From a virus: a DNA stretch of 24,330 bases. Numbering within the stretch: position 1 is the stretch's first letter; every line of letters begins with the position of its first letter. Made by a program: the position numbers and the translations under genes. Where the stretch lies: IMG/VR virus record IMGVR_UViG_3300017971_000751, positions 1-24,330 of that record, one strand, 5' to 3'. Of the stretch, positions 13,188-20,466 are shown in pieces. The notes beneath the pieces were generated by a model. It ran no database searches and was not told the DNA's origin. It saw only the letters and a list, made by a program, of their open reading frames with translations.

Positions 13188-13784
13188 TCAGTATCCGCTG
13201 ATCGTCCAGCACTCCGCATCTAAATTACGTTTGAGCTTGCCGGGTATTTCGGCAACGATCGTACCCGTAACCGTAGGGCCGCGGTTCTCGACCATCTCGG
13301 CAACAAGATCGCGTATTGCTGCGCGGGTCGTCATCGGTACTTGGTGAGCGTTTCCGTAGCCCGCGGTCAAGTTGACCGTCACCCGCTCCAACGCACCCGT
13401 CTGTAATGTTGGCCATGCGTAGCCGCTGATCGGCTGGATTCTGGCCGGGCTGTTGCGCGGCAACGACGTGTGATAGTTGGTGGCGGTGACGGTCTGGGTG
13501 TCTCCGTCTGCGTCCTTGTATTGCACCGAGACAATCGTTGCGATCGGCAGCTTATCACGAATCTCGATAACGCCGTTGGCCGGCCAGTCGTCCATCGTGA
13601 CGGCATAGGTGGCCGTCAGCAGTTGCCGACGCTGGTACGTCTCGACGCACCGCATGGCATCTTGGATCATGTCGCGCAATTGGTCGTCGCTGGTCGCGTT
13701 GCCGTCAACGATATGGCACCACGACTTGACCGCAAGCAGGTCATCCGCCAGGCCGCTCGTTGATGTTGGGGCAGACCAGAGCAC
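13188..13784 (-). CDS. head-tail connector (gp6-like adaptor)
   Basis: The 198-residue protein has the helical N-terminus of gp6-like connectors (LADDLLAVKSWCHIVDG, DDQLRDMIQDAMRCVETYQR, with RRQLLTATYAVTMDDWP) followed by a beta insertion (IEIRDKLPIATIVSVQYKDA) and a C-terminal helix, TTRAAIRDLVAEMVENRG. It forms the ring bound beneath the portal. The strand pair with LTAGYGNAHQVP before the last helix is a standard family feature. The start is GTG at 13784, with AGGAG six bases upstream overlapping the previous stop region. Confidence 0.8.
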   Translation of the reverse strand: MLWSAPTSTSGLADDLLAVKSWCHIVDGNATSDDQLRDMIQDAMRCVETYQRRQLLTATYAVTMDDWPANGVIEIRDKLPIATIVSVQYKDADGDTQTVTATNYHTSLPRNSPARIQPISGYAWPTLQTGALERVTVNLTAGYGNAHQVPMTTRAAIRDLVAEMVENRGPTVTGTIVAEIPGKLKRNLDAECWTISGY

Positions 13785-13793
13785 GGGAGACTC

Positions 13794-14378
13794 CTAGAAC
13801 TTCATCCGCCACCACGCCGCGCCAACGGTGAAATCCTCGTTTACGCTCGATGCGGAAACGTGCATACTGAGCGAGTGTCCAGGCGGAACGACCAGCCGAC
13901 CGTTGCATTCCCATTCCGTTCCACCGCCCGGCAGAACACCAGTCGCCTCGACGGGGCCAGTTCCGCCGCACGGAAACCAGCCGTCATCAATAACAGTGGC
14001 GTCAACCTCGGCGCGGACCGTGCCAAATTGCGAATCACGCCCGTCACCAGTTCCCCATTCGGTGATGGCGGTTAGTTCGTTCGCGCCTTTGGCGACGTTG
14101 ATGGCCGGCGCGTGCAGACAGTACCACATCGTGTAGTAGCTGGCCGCCGCACCCGAAACGAGCTGGAAACAGAACAGGCGATCCATGATGAGGCTGTTGC
14201 CGCCGTAGTTCTCGCCGTTGTGGAGCGTCAGCAGCGAGGTAGTTGTCGGCCGGACAACCAGAGCGGCAACGGCTGCATCCGTGATGCACGTCTCGTAATA
14301 CTTGGCGAGCCGGGCATTGCCGAGCGGGCCGGTTTTGTCAATCAGTTGTTGTAGAAGGTCGTCGGTTTTCGTGGACAT
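13794..14378 (-). CDS. putative virion protein
   Basis: The 194-residue protein has a short helical N-terminus (STKTDDLLQQLIDKTGPLGN) and a long beta-rich body: LVVRPTTTSLLTLHNGENYG, YYTMWYCLHAPAINVAKGAN, FPCGGTGPVEATGVLPGGG, and a final GRLVVPPGHSLSMHVSASS and VGAAWWRMKF. The RLVVPPGHSLSMHV phrase resembles structural proteins with a jelly-roll-like fold, but I cannot assign a family. I chose the ATG at 14378 because AAGGAG stands before it; a longer frame to 14450 overlaps the upstream gene and has a low-complexity N-terminus. It is probably a capsid or neck decoration. Confidence 0.62.
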   Translation of the reverse strand: MSTKTDDLLQQLIDKTGPLGNARLAKYYETCITDAAVAALVVRPTTTSLLTLHNGENYGGNSLIMDRLFCFQLVSGAAASYYTMWYCLHAPAINVAKGANELTAITEWGTGDGRDSQFGTVRAEVDATVIDDGWFPCGGTGPVEATGVLPGGGTEWECNGRLVVPPGHSLSMHVSASSVNEDFTVGAAWWRMKF

Positions 14379-14418
14379 GGCAGGTTCTCCTTGGCCCTCG
14401 TTGGCGGGCCGTTCGGGG

Positions 14419-14730
14419 TTACTCGGTTTCCACTTCCTCGCCCCAGCCATACTCCTCGTGCCCGCGGTGGGTCGCGTCGAGTCTGGCTAGGATTTGTTCC
14501 ATCAGGGCAATCTGTTGGGCAAGCAGTTCTTCGACTGTTTGCTCCTGCCTTACCCAACTACCGGACTCGGACCAAACGAACCGCTTGCCCGTGTCGATTT
14601 CGGTAAACACCGATCCAACCGGCGGCGTTCCGTCAATCTCGATGCCGGTTGATATGTCGGCACGGATACCCGGCTTCTCCTCGGTTGAGTAGCCGCGAAA
14701 CCGCTTTGCGCCTGTTTCCAGTTGCGTCAT
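14419..14730 (-). CDS. small phage protein with C-terminal coiled coil
   Basis: The 103-residue protein contains PPVGSVFTEIDTGKRFVWSE and GSWVRQ, a short beta motif (D-T-G-K-R-xx-W-x-x-x-x-W) often seen in phage structural proteins and attributed to virion attachment. It is followed by a coiled-coil helix (TVEELLAQQIALMEQILARL) and an acidic end. The ATG at 14730 overlaps the previous stop as ATGA. The coil suggests oligomerisation, perhaps a surface fibre or linker. Function is not known. Confidence 0.65.
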   Translation of the reverse strand: MTQLETGAKRFRGYSTEEKPGIRADISTGIEIDGTPPVGSVFTEIDTGKRFVWSESGSWVRQEQTVEELLAQQIALMEQILARLDATHRGHEEYGWGEEVETE

Positions 14731-14990
14731 CGGTTAGACTCCCGTGCGCGCATGAATCCCGGCACGTCCGTCGCCGGCTCGGGGGTGGGGTTGGTGACTT
14801 CCGCGACAGGTTCGGGCTCGGGCATCACGTCGCCCGGTGGTAATGCCTCGGCCGCCTGCACGGCAATTCTCACGCTGCCGGCGTGGCGGCTGAGTACGTC
14901 GCCAGCCGCGTTGCAGACGTGATACTTGCGATCGCTGCCCTCACCGTGATTGCCGGTTACGTTGTAGCCGTTGACGAGTCGCGTCTTCAT
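14727..14990 (-). CDS. small hypothetical protein, proline-rich linker
   Basis: The 87-residue protein begins with a small domain (KTRLVNGYNVTGNHGEGSDR, KYHVCNAAGDVLSRHAGSVR, IAVQAAEAL). It ends in a proline/glutamate-rich linker (PPGDVMPEPEPVAEVTNPTP) and PGFMRARE. I do not recognise it. GGAG precedes the ATG at 14990 by eight bases, and the gene follows the glycosyltransferase-like gene by 11 bases, so it shares that transcript. The linker would suit a scaffold or adaptor, but this is speculation. Confidence 0.6.
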   Translation of the reverse strand: MKTRLVNGYNVTGNHGEGSDRKYHVCNAAGDVLSRHAGSVRIAVQAAEALPPGDVMPEPEPVAEVTNPTPEPATDVPGFMRARESNR

Positions 14991-15001
14991 CGCTATCGCT
15001 C

Positions 15002-15766
15002 CTATGTTGGCACCAGTTCCGGCTCGGCGGCGGGCTTTACCATATCCGCCAAGTCGGCAAAACGCCGCGAAAATGTGTCGTCAATTTCCATGTCCGAAAT
15101 GTGCGTGACCGTGATCGTTGTATCAACCCATACGTCGGCCTGCACTTCCGACCGAAGGCGCCACACCATCTTTGTGTCCATGTCGGCCGCGCGTTGCTGC
15201 GTATCGTGGTCGCGCGGGTAGTACCACCAAGGTTTGTCGAGAGCTTCGATGGTCTTGCGGTCGAACAGAAGCACACCCGAGCCGATCACGTCCACCCGTT
15301 GTAACTCACCGTCCGCCGGGTCAATCGGCACGAACATATCCGGCGTCACGTCCATACCCTTAAACTCTCGGACGTTCGGTTGATCGTTGCGGATTCTCCA
15401 GCCCATCGGCTGAAACGGTTCCATATTTTGCCACGGGACGTAACCGCGGAATGGAACCAACGCGGAAATCACACCGCCCCACGTCTCGAAATATCGGTCG
15501 AGCAAGCGGTCGAACATATCGAGCGGGTGTACCTGATCGGCGCCGACGATGCAGATAAAATCAGCGTCCCAATTCAGCGCCTGTAGGCACATATCAATGT
15601 GGCGTGCCGCCGGGTCGCATCCGTTTCCGGCGAAGAAATCGCAAAGGAATCCCGGCCGCCGGAAATGTGCCATCATTCGGGCAAGGTTCGTGCTGAACTT
15701 CGACCAAATGAACGGACTTGACCAGGGCGTTACAACCGCCAATTTGTGCGGACCATGTACGGACAT
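15002..15766 (-). CDS. glycosyltransferase-like protein (GT-A fold)
   Basis: The 254-residue protein has the features of phage-encoded family-2-type glycosyltransferases: an N-terminal strand KLAVVTPW, a helix, then NWDADFICIVGADQVHPLDM (residues 66-85), where the usual DxD nucleotide-sugar/metal motif is represented by DAD or ADQ. The acceptor-side VDVIGSGVLLFDRKTIEAL (159-177), DMDTKMVWRLRSE (195-207) and a final VDTTITVTHI with H222 match the later family motifs. It should transfer a sugar from a nucleotide-sugar donor. I chose the ATG at 15766, which overlaps the beta-helix stop as TAATG; a longer frame to 15853 lies inside that gene. The acceptor is unknown; virion proteins, phage DNA or host glycans are all possible. 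Confidence 0.72.
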   Translation of the reverse strand: MSVHGPHKLAVVTPWSSPFIWSKFSTNLARMMAHFRRPGFLCDFFAGNGCDPAARHIDMCLQALNWDADFICIVGADQVHPLDMFDRLLDRYFETWGGVISALVPFRGYVPWQNMEPFQPMGWRIRNDQPNVREFKGMDVTPDMFVPIDPADGELQRVDVIGSGVLLFDRKTIEALDKPWWYYPRDHDTQQRAADMDTKMVWRLRSEVQADVWVDTTITVTHISDMEIDDTFSRRFADLADMVKPAAEPELVPT

Positions 15767-16692
15767 TAGGTTGCCGATGTTGCGGGGACGAGGGTTGTGG
15801 CGCGCTCGCTGATTGCATCGCAGAAATAATTGTCCATGAACTGAAAGCGGCATTTGCGGACGGTCTTTGCGACCGCGGCGGCCTGACTGTAAAGTGCCGT
15901 GATGTAATTATGGGCGATGATGCCCGTCGAGTTCAGCGCGCCGCCGTCGATGGCGTTGTAGCTGGATGTGTCGCTGTTGTAAATCACGTTGTCTTTGATT
16001 ATCAGCCGGGCACTCAGCGTCGTCTCTCCGAAGATGACCGCGCCCGTCCAGGTGCCGCGGAAAATGTTGTTTTCGATCGTGACATCATTGGTATCCACGA
16101 GGTTGATACAGTCGGTCGCAGCACCAGCGCCATTCTCCGTGTTAAACACGTTATCGTGGATGTACGTTCGGTCAAATGCGTTGATGTCGATCGTGCTAAC
16201 GAACTCGTCGCCCGAGGTTTCCCAGGTAAAAAAGCAGTGGTCAATCTCGCAGTCGTGCGCGTCCACGTTGATTGCCACCACGGTTGATGCGGTCGAACAG
16301 TTGAGGATCAGATTCGACAATCGGCACCCGGCGGCGTCGAGTTCGATAGTGCCGTCCGTGCCGTCGTAATCGAACGTCGGACGGTTACTGCCGCGCCCGA
16401 GTCCGATGATCGTCAAGCCGATCTTGTCAACGACACAATCCGTGCCGGCGTCCAGCGCTTCGTTGTGGCCGGGCATACAATAGATGATGTCTCCCTGGCT
16501 GGCGGTTGCCAGTCCGATCGCGTAATCCAGGGTAGCGCACGGGCTGTCGGGGTGCGTGCCGTATCCGGCACCATCTGTGCCCGTGCCGGAGTGCACGAAC
16601 CAGCGGTCACCGGTAGTTACCGATTGGTCTTCGATGTTGAAGACGCCGCCGGGCGTATGGCGGCTGAACAGAGCGGTCTTGGTTCCGGCCAT
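15766..16692 (-). CDS. parallel beta-helix (pectate-lyase-like fold) protein
   Basis: The 308-residue protein starts AGTKTALFSRHTPGGVFNIE and then shows regularly spaced short strands with N, D and hydrophobic ladders (IGLTIIGLG, IELDAAGCRLSNLILNC, VVAINVDAHDCEIDHCFF, FDRTYIHDNVFNTENG, TNDVTIENNIFRG, ARLIIKDNVIYNSD, GIIAHNYI). This is the signature of a right-handed parallel beta helix, with about 20-25 residues per turn. Such proteins act as virion spikes, glycan-degrading enzymes or carbohydrate-binding decorations. The segment SPCATLDYAIGLATASQGDI near residue 50 resembles the start of bacterial beta-helix repeats. GGAGG lies six bases before the ATG at 16692. It sits between the sulfotransferase-like and glycosyltransferase-like genes, which suggests it may be the target or the sugar-binding partner of one of them. 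Confidence 0.78.
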   Translation of the reverse strand: MAGTKTALFSRHTPGGVFNIEDQSVTTGDRWFVHSGTGTDGAGYGTHPDSPCATLDYAIGLATASQGDIIYCMPGHNEALDAGTDCVVDKIGLTIIGLGRGSNRPTFDYDGTDGTIELDAAGCRLSNLILNCSTASTVVAINVDAHDCEIDHCFFTWETSGDEFVSTIDINAFDRTYIHDNVFNTENGAGAATDCINLVDTNDVTIENNIFRGTWTGAVIFGETTLSARLIIKDNVIYNSDTSSYNAIDGGALNSTGIIAHNYITALYSQAAAVAKTVRKCRFQFMDNYFCDAISERATTLVPATSAT

Positions 16693-16721
16693 GAGACTCC
16701 TCCTCGGGGTTCTAACCGTTG

Positions 16722-17522
16722 TTAGCGAAGGATAGCGGCGGCCGTCGGGTAGCCGTGTAGGTCCGCAAACTGATTGACTTCATGGAGCAATTCAGGGTCC
16801 ATGCGTTCCGCGAGTTGCTCCATTGTCTCGCGGTCGGGTTGATTCTTAATCTTGCGGCTAAAGATGCACTCGGCACCAATTTTTTCGGCGTACTCTTTGA
16901 TCCACTCGGCAACGAGCGGATTGGATACACCCTCGGTTTCGGTGATCGTGTAGCCGGCGTTCGTGTCGGTCTTCACCTCGGCCAGTGCCGCGTCGATTTC
17001 GTCTGCCGTCCGTTCGGCGCCGATCGTGCGCAGTAGGTGCCCGATAGTGCGGGTACTGAGCCGGTCAACGTGATAGGTGAACCGCTGCCGCCCAACTAAT
17101 GCTTTTTCGATGGCAGCATTCCAATCCACCACGAACGCCGCAGCCCGGTCGATCCGCCGCTCATACGTCCAGACGCGCGGTGCGTAAATGGCGATGGTGT
17201 CGCGCACGGATAGCATTGAGCGTGCTTTGAACGTGTCGCGGTCTTTCAAAATGGAATTGCGGTTACTCAACGAGTCGATGACATGCCACGGGTTGCGGAT
17301 CGTATGTAGCACGGGCACCGACTCGGGAAACAACGGCAATAGGGTCCACGCCATCCAGGACGACTCGCCGCCGGTATCCCCGGCCCACCATCGCAAGCAG
17401 TCCACGACGGTTGCCAGCGGTCGAAGGTGTGTCTCGTGAGTACACATCACACCCAGCGCCGACAGCAACCGCGCGGCGTACTTCGTGGCGGATCGGGGAG
17501 TACCAGTGACGATGAATCGCAT
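16722..17522 (-). CDS. sulfotransferase-like (PAPS-binding P-loop) protein
   Basis: The 266-residue protein begins with RFIVTGTPRSATKYAARLL, the 5'-phosphosulfate loop of sulfotransferases (G7-T-P-R-S-A-T-K14). It carries the 3'-phosphate site VLHTIRNPWHVIDSL with R76 and S84 eight residues apart, as in PAPS-dependent enzymes. The intervening H29-E30-T-H32 and the later KDRDTFKARSMLSVRDTIAI fit the family, but I cannot place the catalytic base with certainty. The C-terminal portion ends in a helix (LAERMDPELLHEVNQFADLH) of unclear role. It would sulfate a carbohydrate, lipid or tyrosine. The ATG at 17522 is seven bases after the preceding stop with only a weak ribosome site. A sulfotransferase between capsid and connector genes is rare as far as I know; a P-loop kinase is the main alternative. 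Confidence 0.75.
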   Translation of the reverse strand: MRFIVTGTPRSATKYAARLLSALGVMCTHETHLRPLATVVDCLRWWAGDTGGESSWMAWTLLPLFPESVPVLHTIRNPWHVIDSLSNRNSILKDRDTFKARSMLSVRDTIAIYAPRVWTYERRIDRAAAFVVDWNAAIEKALVGRQRFTYHVDRLSTRTIGHLLRTIGAERTADEIDAALAEVKTDTNAGYTITETEGVSNPLVAEWIKEYAEKIGAECIFSRKIKNQPDRETMEQLAERMDPELLHEVNQFADLHGYPTAAAILR

Positions 17523-17528
17523 CCGTGG

Positions 17529-18005
17529 TCAGTCCGTTATGACGGTCGGCGGTGTCGCCTGCGGGTAGCGGGTTTCGATGATCGCAAGTGCGGTTATGTT
17601 GTTGGAATTGTTCCCGCCGGTGTCTGCCAGTTGGATACAGTCGTATCCACTGGAGAACTTGGCCGGGTCCCATTCGATCACTACCAACTGGTCCCGCTCG
17701 GTCGCGGTCGTGGTGTTGATGGAATAACTGGCCGCATCCGTCTGCTTGGTCAACGTGTCGCCGCTCAAATTGACGGTTTTATTGACCCAAATCGGGAACG
17801 TCGCGGTGACGGCCGTGGTTGTCGAGTTCGCCACGTCGGTAGACTCGACTAAGGACAACGTGCAGTCGGTGTCACTGTCGCCGATGTGGCTAACAATGAA
17901 CCAGACCTTGAGCGCGTCCTTGCAGGAAATGGTGTCGTAGGTGACGGAATCGGCTGCCGCCGTCGCACCCACAACCACGATCTTGAAATTTTCAGGAAGG
18001 TTCAT
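17529..18005 (-). CDS. putative capsid-associated structural protein
   Basis: The 158-residue protein follows the major capsid gene directly and is mostly beta: NFKIVVVGATAAADSVTYDT, ISCKDALKVWFIVSHIGDSD, LTKQTDAASYSINTTTATER, QLVVIEWDPAKFSSGYDCIQ, ITALAIIETRYPQ. The final pattern (LVVIEWDP-F-GYDCIQL..ALAIIETRYP) is familiar from small phage virion proteins beside the capsid gene that probably coat the capsid or neck. GGAGG lies seven bases before the ATG at 18005. It may be the surface on which the sulfotransferase and glycosyltransferase act, but that is only a positional inference. Confidence 0.65.
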   Translation of the reverse strand: MNLPENFKIVVVGATAAADSVTYDTISCKDALKVWFIVSHIGDSDTDCTLSLVESTDVANSTTTAVTATFPIWVNKTVNLSGDTLTKQTDAASYSINTTTATERDQLVVIEWDPAKFSSGYDCIQLADTGGNNSNNITALAIIETRYPQATPPTVITD

Positions 18006-18016
18006 TGACCGTCCTC

Positions 18017-19411
18017 CTAACTACGGGTTTGCAGGGTGATGGTCGGGCCGACCGTGTTAGAACTGCCCTTGTAGGGCGTCAGACTCGACGCGAGCCAAGG
18101 TTGCGAATCGACCGCGAAAACAAATCTGAAGACCTGTTCGAGGTAATCGAATCGCAGGTGCATGGAAATTGCGGACTCGATGCCGCCTTTCGTGCCGGTG
18201 CATTGGTAGTCAAGGTTCGTCAGGATGATGTCGCCCTCGGTGCCGAGTGTCGCGCAATACTCGACGGGCTGCACGGGCAGGCCCATCAGCGTGCCGTAAG
18301 GAGAGCTGACGAGTTGGTTCTGCGGCAGGTAGACGGGGACGCCGCCGGTTCCGACCGCAACGTGCATCTGTAGCAGTTGCGGCAGGATGTCTTGGTTGAT
18401 AAACCAACGGGCGCCGCGAATAGCGGACGGGATCAACCGGGCATACATCTTCATAATGTTTTCCGCCACGATCGTCGTAGCGGCTTGGCCCGTTTCTTTG
18501 CTCACCCTGACTCGCGGCTTGTTGACGGCACCGGCCAACAGCCCACGAGGTTGACCCGCACCCGTACCGTTGATGATCGTGTCCGAAACCATGAACGCGA
18601 TTTCGTCGGCCGCTGCCCTGGAAAGGAACGTATTCAGCGCCGGGGCGTTGGCAAGTAATTTGTCGGTGACGTAGACCAACACGGCGAGCTGATGCGGCTC
18701 CAGTTTGATCTGCCGGAACGTCGGAGCGCTGGCTGTGAGTTGAGCGCCTTCCGCGATCCAGTATCCACGGACGCCGCCTTGCCGGCTGCCGGTCGCTCGG
18801 CTCGTTTCCGCGCTGGCGTTCAGTGTGAGCGAGTCGCCGACGACTGGATGTTGATCCGTGAGCGGCAACAGGTTGCTCTCGTTCTGTTGCATCCTGTCCC
18901 AGATGGCCGTCACGAATGCGGGTGGGACAAGAAAACCGCCGTCACTGCCGATCGTCTGGCCCATGCCGGTAATAGCCGCCAGCGGCGCAAGTCGCTCATC
19001 GCGTGCGGTTGCACCTGGCGTACTCGCGGCATGTACGGATAGCGCGAACGCGCCGAGGTCGTCGTAGCCGCGGTTCGGCTGCGTTTCGCTGGCGGGGCCG
19101 TGCCCGGTCAGTCCGCCGCTAATCTCGACGCCTTGATTCTCGCCGGCCGTGCGGATCACGCGGGCCGACTTCTCATCTTCGAGCGCTTGCCGCAAGTTTT
19201 GGATTCGCGGCTCCAGGGTGTCGATCTTGGCCGTGAGTGCCTCGACCGTACCTTGCGCCGTGGTCTGCTGCTGCTGTTCTTCCTCGGTCAAATCGCGGTT
19301 GTCGGCGGCTTCTGCAGCGGCCAAGATAGATTCGATTCGCTGCCGGGCTTCCGCTCGCTGCTCCCGCGCGGCTGCCAGGGCGTCGAGCATCCTCTTGAGT
19401 TCCGGGTTCAT
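18017..19411 (-). CDS. major capsid protein (HK97 fold) with scaffold domain
   Basis: The 464-residue protein has the classical HK97 layout. Residues 1-90 form a charged coiled coil (LDALAAAREQRAEARQRIES), the delta/scaffold domain that the protease normally removes. After a linker, the body starts around GQTIGSDGGFLVPPAFVTAI and shows LAVLVYVTDKLLANAPALNT, ISDTIINGTGAGQPRGLLAG-like residues, and WFINQDILPQLLQM, typical of the E-loop, axial and peripheral domains. It builds the icosahedral head. The ATG at 19411 has AAGGA eight bases upstream. It is preceded by a 188-base non-coding leader with a terminator-like hairpin, unlike its tightly packed neighbours. Confidence 0.93.
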   Translation of the reverse strand: MNPELKRMLDALAAAREQRAEARQRIESILAAAEAADNRDLTEEEQQQQTTAQGTVEALTAKIDTLEPRIQNLRQALEDEKSARVIRTAGENQGVEISGGLTGHGPASETQPNRGYDDLGAFALSVHAASTPGATARDERLAPLAAITGMGQTIGSDGGFLVPPAFVTAIWDRMQQNESNLLPLTDQHPVVGDSLTLNASAETSRATGSRQGGVRGYWIAEGAQLTASAPTFRQIKLEPHQLAVLVYVTDKLLANAPALNTFLSRAAADEIAFMVSDTIINGTGAGQPRGLLAGAVNKPRVRVSKETGQAATTIVAENIMKMYARLIPSAIRGARWFINQDILPQLLQMHVAVGTGGVPVYLPQNQLVSSPYGTLMGLPVQPVEYCATLGTEGDIILTNLDYQCTGTKGGIESAISMHLRFDYLEQVFRFVFAVDSQPWLASSLTPYKGSSNTVGPTITLQTRS

Positions 19412-19452
19412 CGGGCGAGTCCTTATGTTCGGTTGCTCGCCGCCGGACCATC

Positions 19453-19506
19453 AAAAAAGCCACGGCGGCCGAAAATCTCCATTGGAAATTTCCAGACGCC
19501 GTGGCT
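19453..19506 (-). terminator. strong hairpin plus T6 in the capsid leader
   Basis: On the transcribed strand AGCCACGGCG (19506-19497) pairs with CGCCGTGGCT (19467-19458). After a small internal loop, GGAAATTTCC pairs with GGAGATTTTC through a second ten-base helix (two G-U pairs) around a tiny AAT loop. Six T follow at 19458-19453. It lies 42 bases before the capsid start, so it can terminate, attenuate or be an RNase processing site. A second GCCACGGC, at 19550-19543 upstream in the leader, can pair with the same 3' arm. Confidence 0.75.
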
Positions 19507-19575
19507 GTTCTGGTTATCTCGGGGGTTGTTGCTTCGCCGGGTGCCGTGGCAATCCCGCTCAGCGCGTGATTTCAG

Positions 19576-19603
19576 ATTAAGCGGTTTCGGGGGTGAGTGT
19601 CAA
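19576..19603 (-). promoter_or_regulatory. promoter-like site before the capsid leader
   Basis: TTGACA (19603-19598), 16 bases, then CTTAAT (19581-19576, four of six). The protease TGA stop (19602-19600) lies inside the -35 hexamer. The predicted start, near 19569, gives a leader of about 158 bases that passes through the hairpin at 19453-19506 before the capsid gene. Confidence 0.5.
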
Positions 19604-20466
19604 GACCAAGCATCCAGCCGAGCCGCAGCCGCTTCCGCCCGAGGCCGCTTGCCGATCCGGCCACGGGGATTGCTGGCTCGTGCGAGCAAGTCTCGCATTC
19701 CCTCGACGCGATCAATTAACCCCGCCGCCTTCGCAGCCGTATCCAGCACGGGCCGCCCTTGGCCGTAGGACTTCCGCACCGTATCCGGGCTAACCCCGCG
19801 GCCTTTGGCAACTGCCGCCACGAATCGGCCGTAAAGTTCGCTGGCTTCTGACTTTAGCCGAGCTATCACCGCATCGGTTGGCGTCTGCTGGAATTCCTCG
19901 ACCTTGCCCTCGGGCTCGCCGACGATGATTTCCTCAACCCCCATTGCCTCCTCGGCCTTGCTTGTGTCGAGCCGGGCGAACAGCACGCCGATTGACCCGA
20001 CCGAGCCGGACGGTGACACGACCGCCTCGCCCATCTGACTTAGCAGCCAGTAGCCAGCACTCATCGCAACGCTATTGGCGATACCGATTTGCGGCTTCTG
20101 GATCGTGCCGAGCAACTGCGTCAGCGGTTCGATGCCCCAGACCGAGCCGCCCGGGCTGTCAAAGTCATACACGATCCGGCTAACGTCCGGGTTGTTGTCG
20201 GCCTCCAATGCCATGTTGCCGATCTGCTCGTAGCTCGCCCCGCCGAACAGCATACCGAATAGACCGCCTATCGGCCGCTGGGTGAGCACCCCGCGCACGG
20301 GGATGACTGCCACACCGGCTCGGCCTTGAGCGTCCACACGGGCCGCTGAGACGGGTACAGACTGCAATTGGGCAGCATGAAGCCGGAACGTGCCGGGAGC
20401 GACCGCCCAGGGTTGGGACTCGATGAATGCCGCCACGGCGGCTAGGGTGTCGTATTGTTCGGGCAT
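19600..20466 (-). CDS. S49-family head maturation protease
   Basis: The 288-residue protein is an SppA/lambda C-type serine protease: IVYDFDSPGGSVWGIEPL (98-115), then IANSVAMSAGYWLLSQ with the probable nucleophile S136, SGSVGSIGVLFARLD (153-167), and G-E-P-E-G-K188 with the likely general base lysine. The C-terminal helix (RFVAAVAKGRGVSPDTVRKS) and GLIDRVEGMRDLLA close the family domain. It cleaves the capsid scaffold during head maturation. I chose the ATG at 20466, with GGAGG seven bases upstream, inside the end of the portal gene (25-base overlap); a longer frame to 20574 adds unrelated residues. No second, internal scaffold gene is apparent; the scaffold is fused to the capsid protein. 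Confidence 0.88.
   Translation of the reverse strand: MPEQYDTLAAVAAFIESQPWAVAPGTFRLHAAQLQSVPVSAARVDAQGRAGVAVIPVRGVLTQRPIGGLFGMLFGGASYEQIGNMALEADNNPDVSRIVYDFDSPGGSVWGIEPLTQLLGTIQKPQIGIANSVAMSAGYWLLSQMGEAVVSPSGSVGSIGVLFARLDTSKAEEAMGVEEIIVGEPEGKVEEFQQTPTDAVIARLKSEASELYGRFVAAVAKGRGVSPDTVRKSYGQGRPVLDTAAKAAGLIDRVEGMRDLLARASNPRGRIGKRPRAEAAAARLDAWS

Noticed and set aside
15767-15853. N-terminal extension of the glycosyltransferase-like gene
   Set aside because: It lies inside the beta-helix gene and lacks a ribosome site; ATG 15766 with TAATG overlap fits better.
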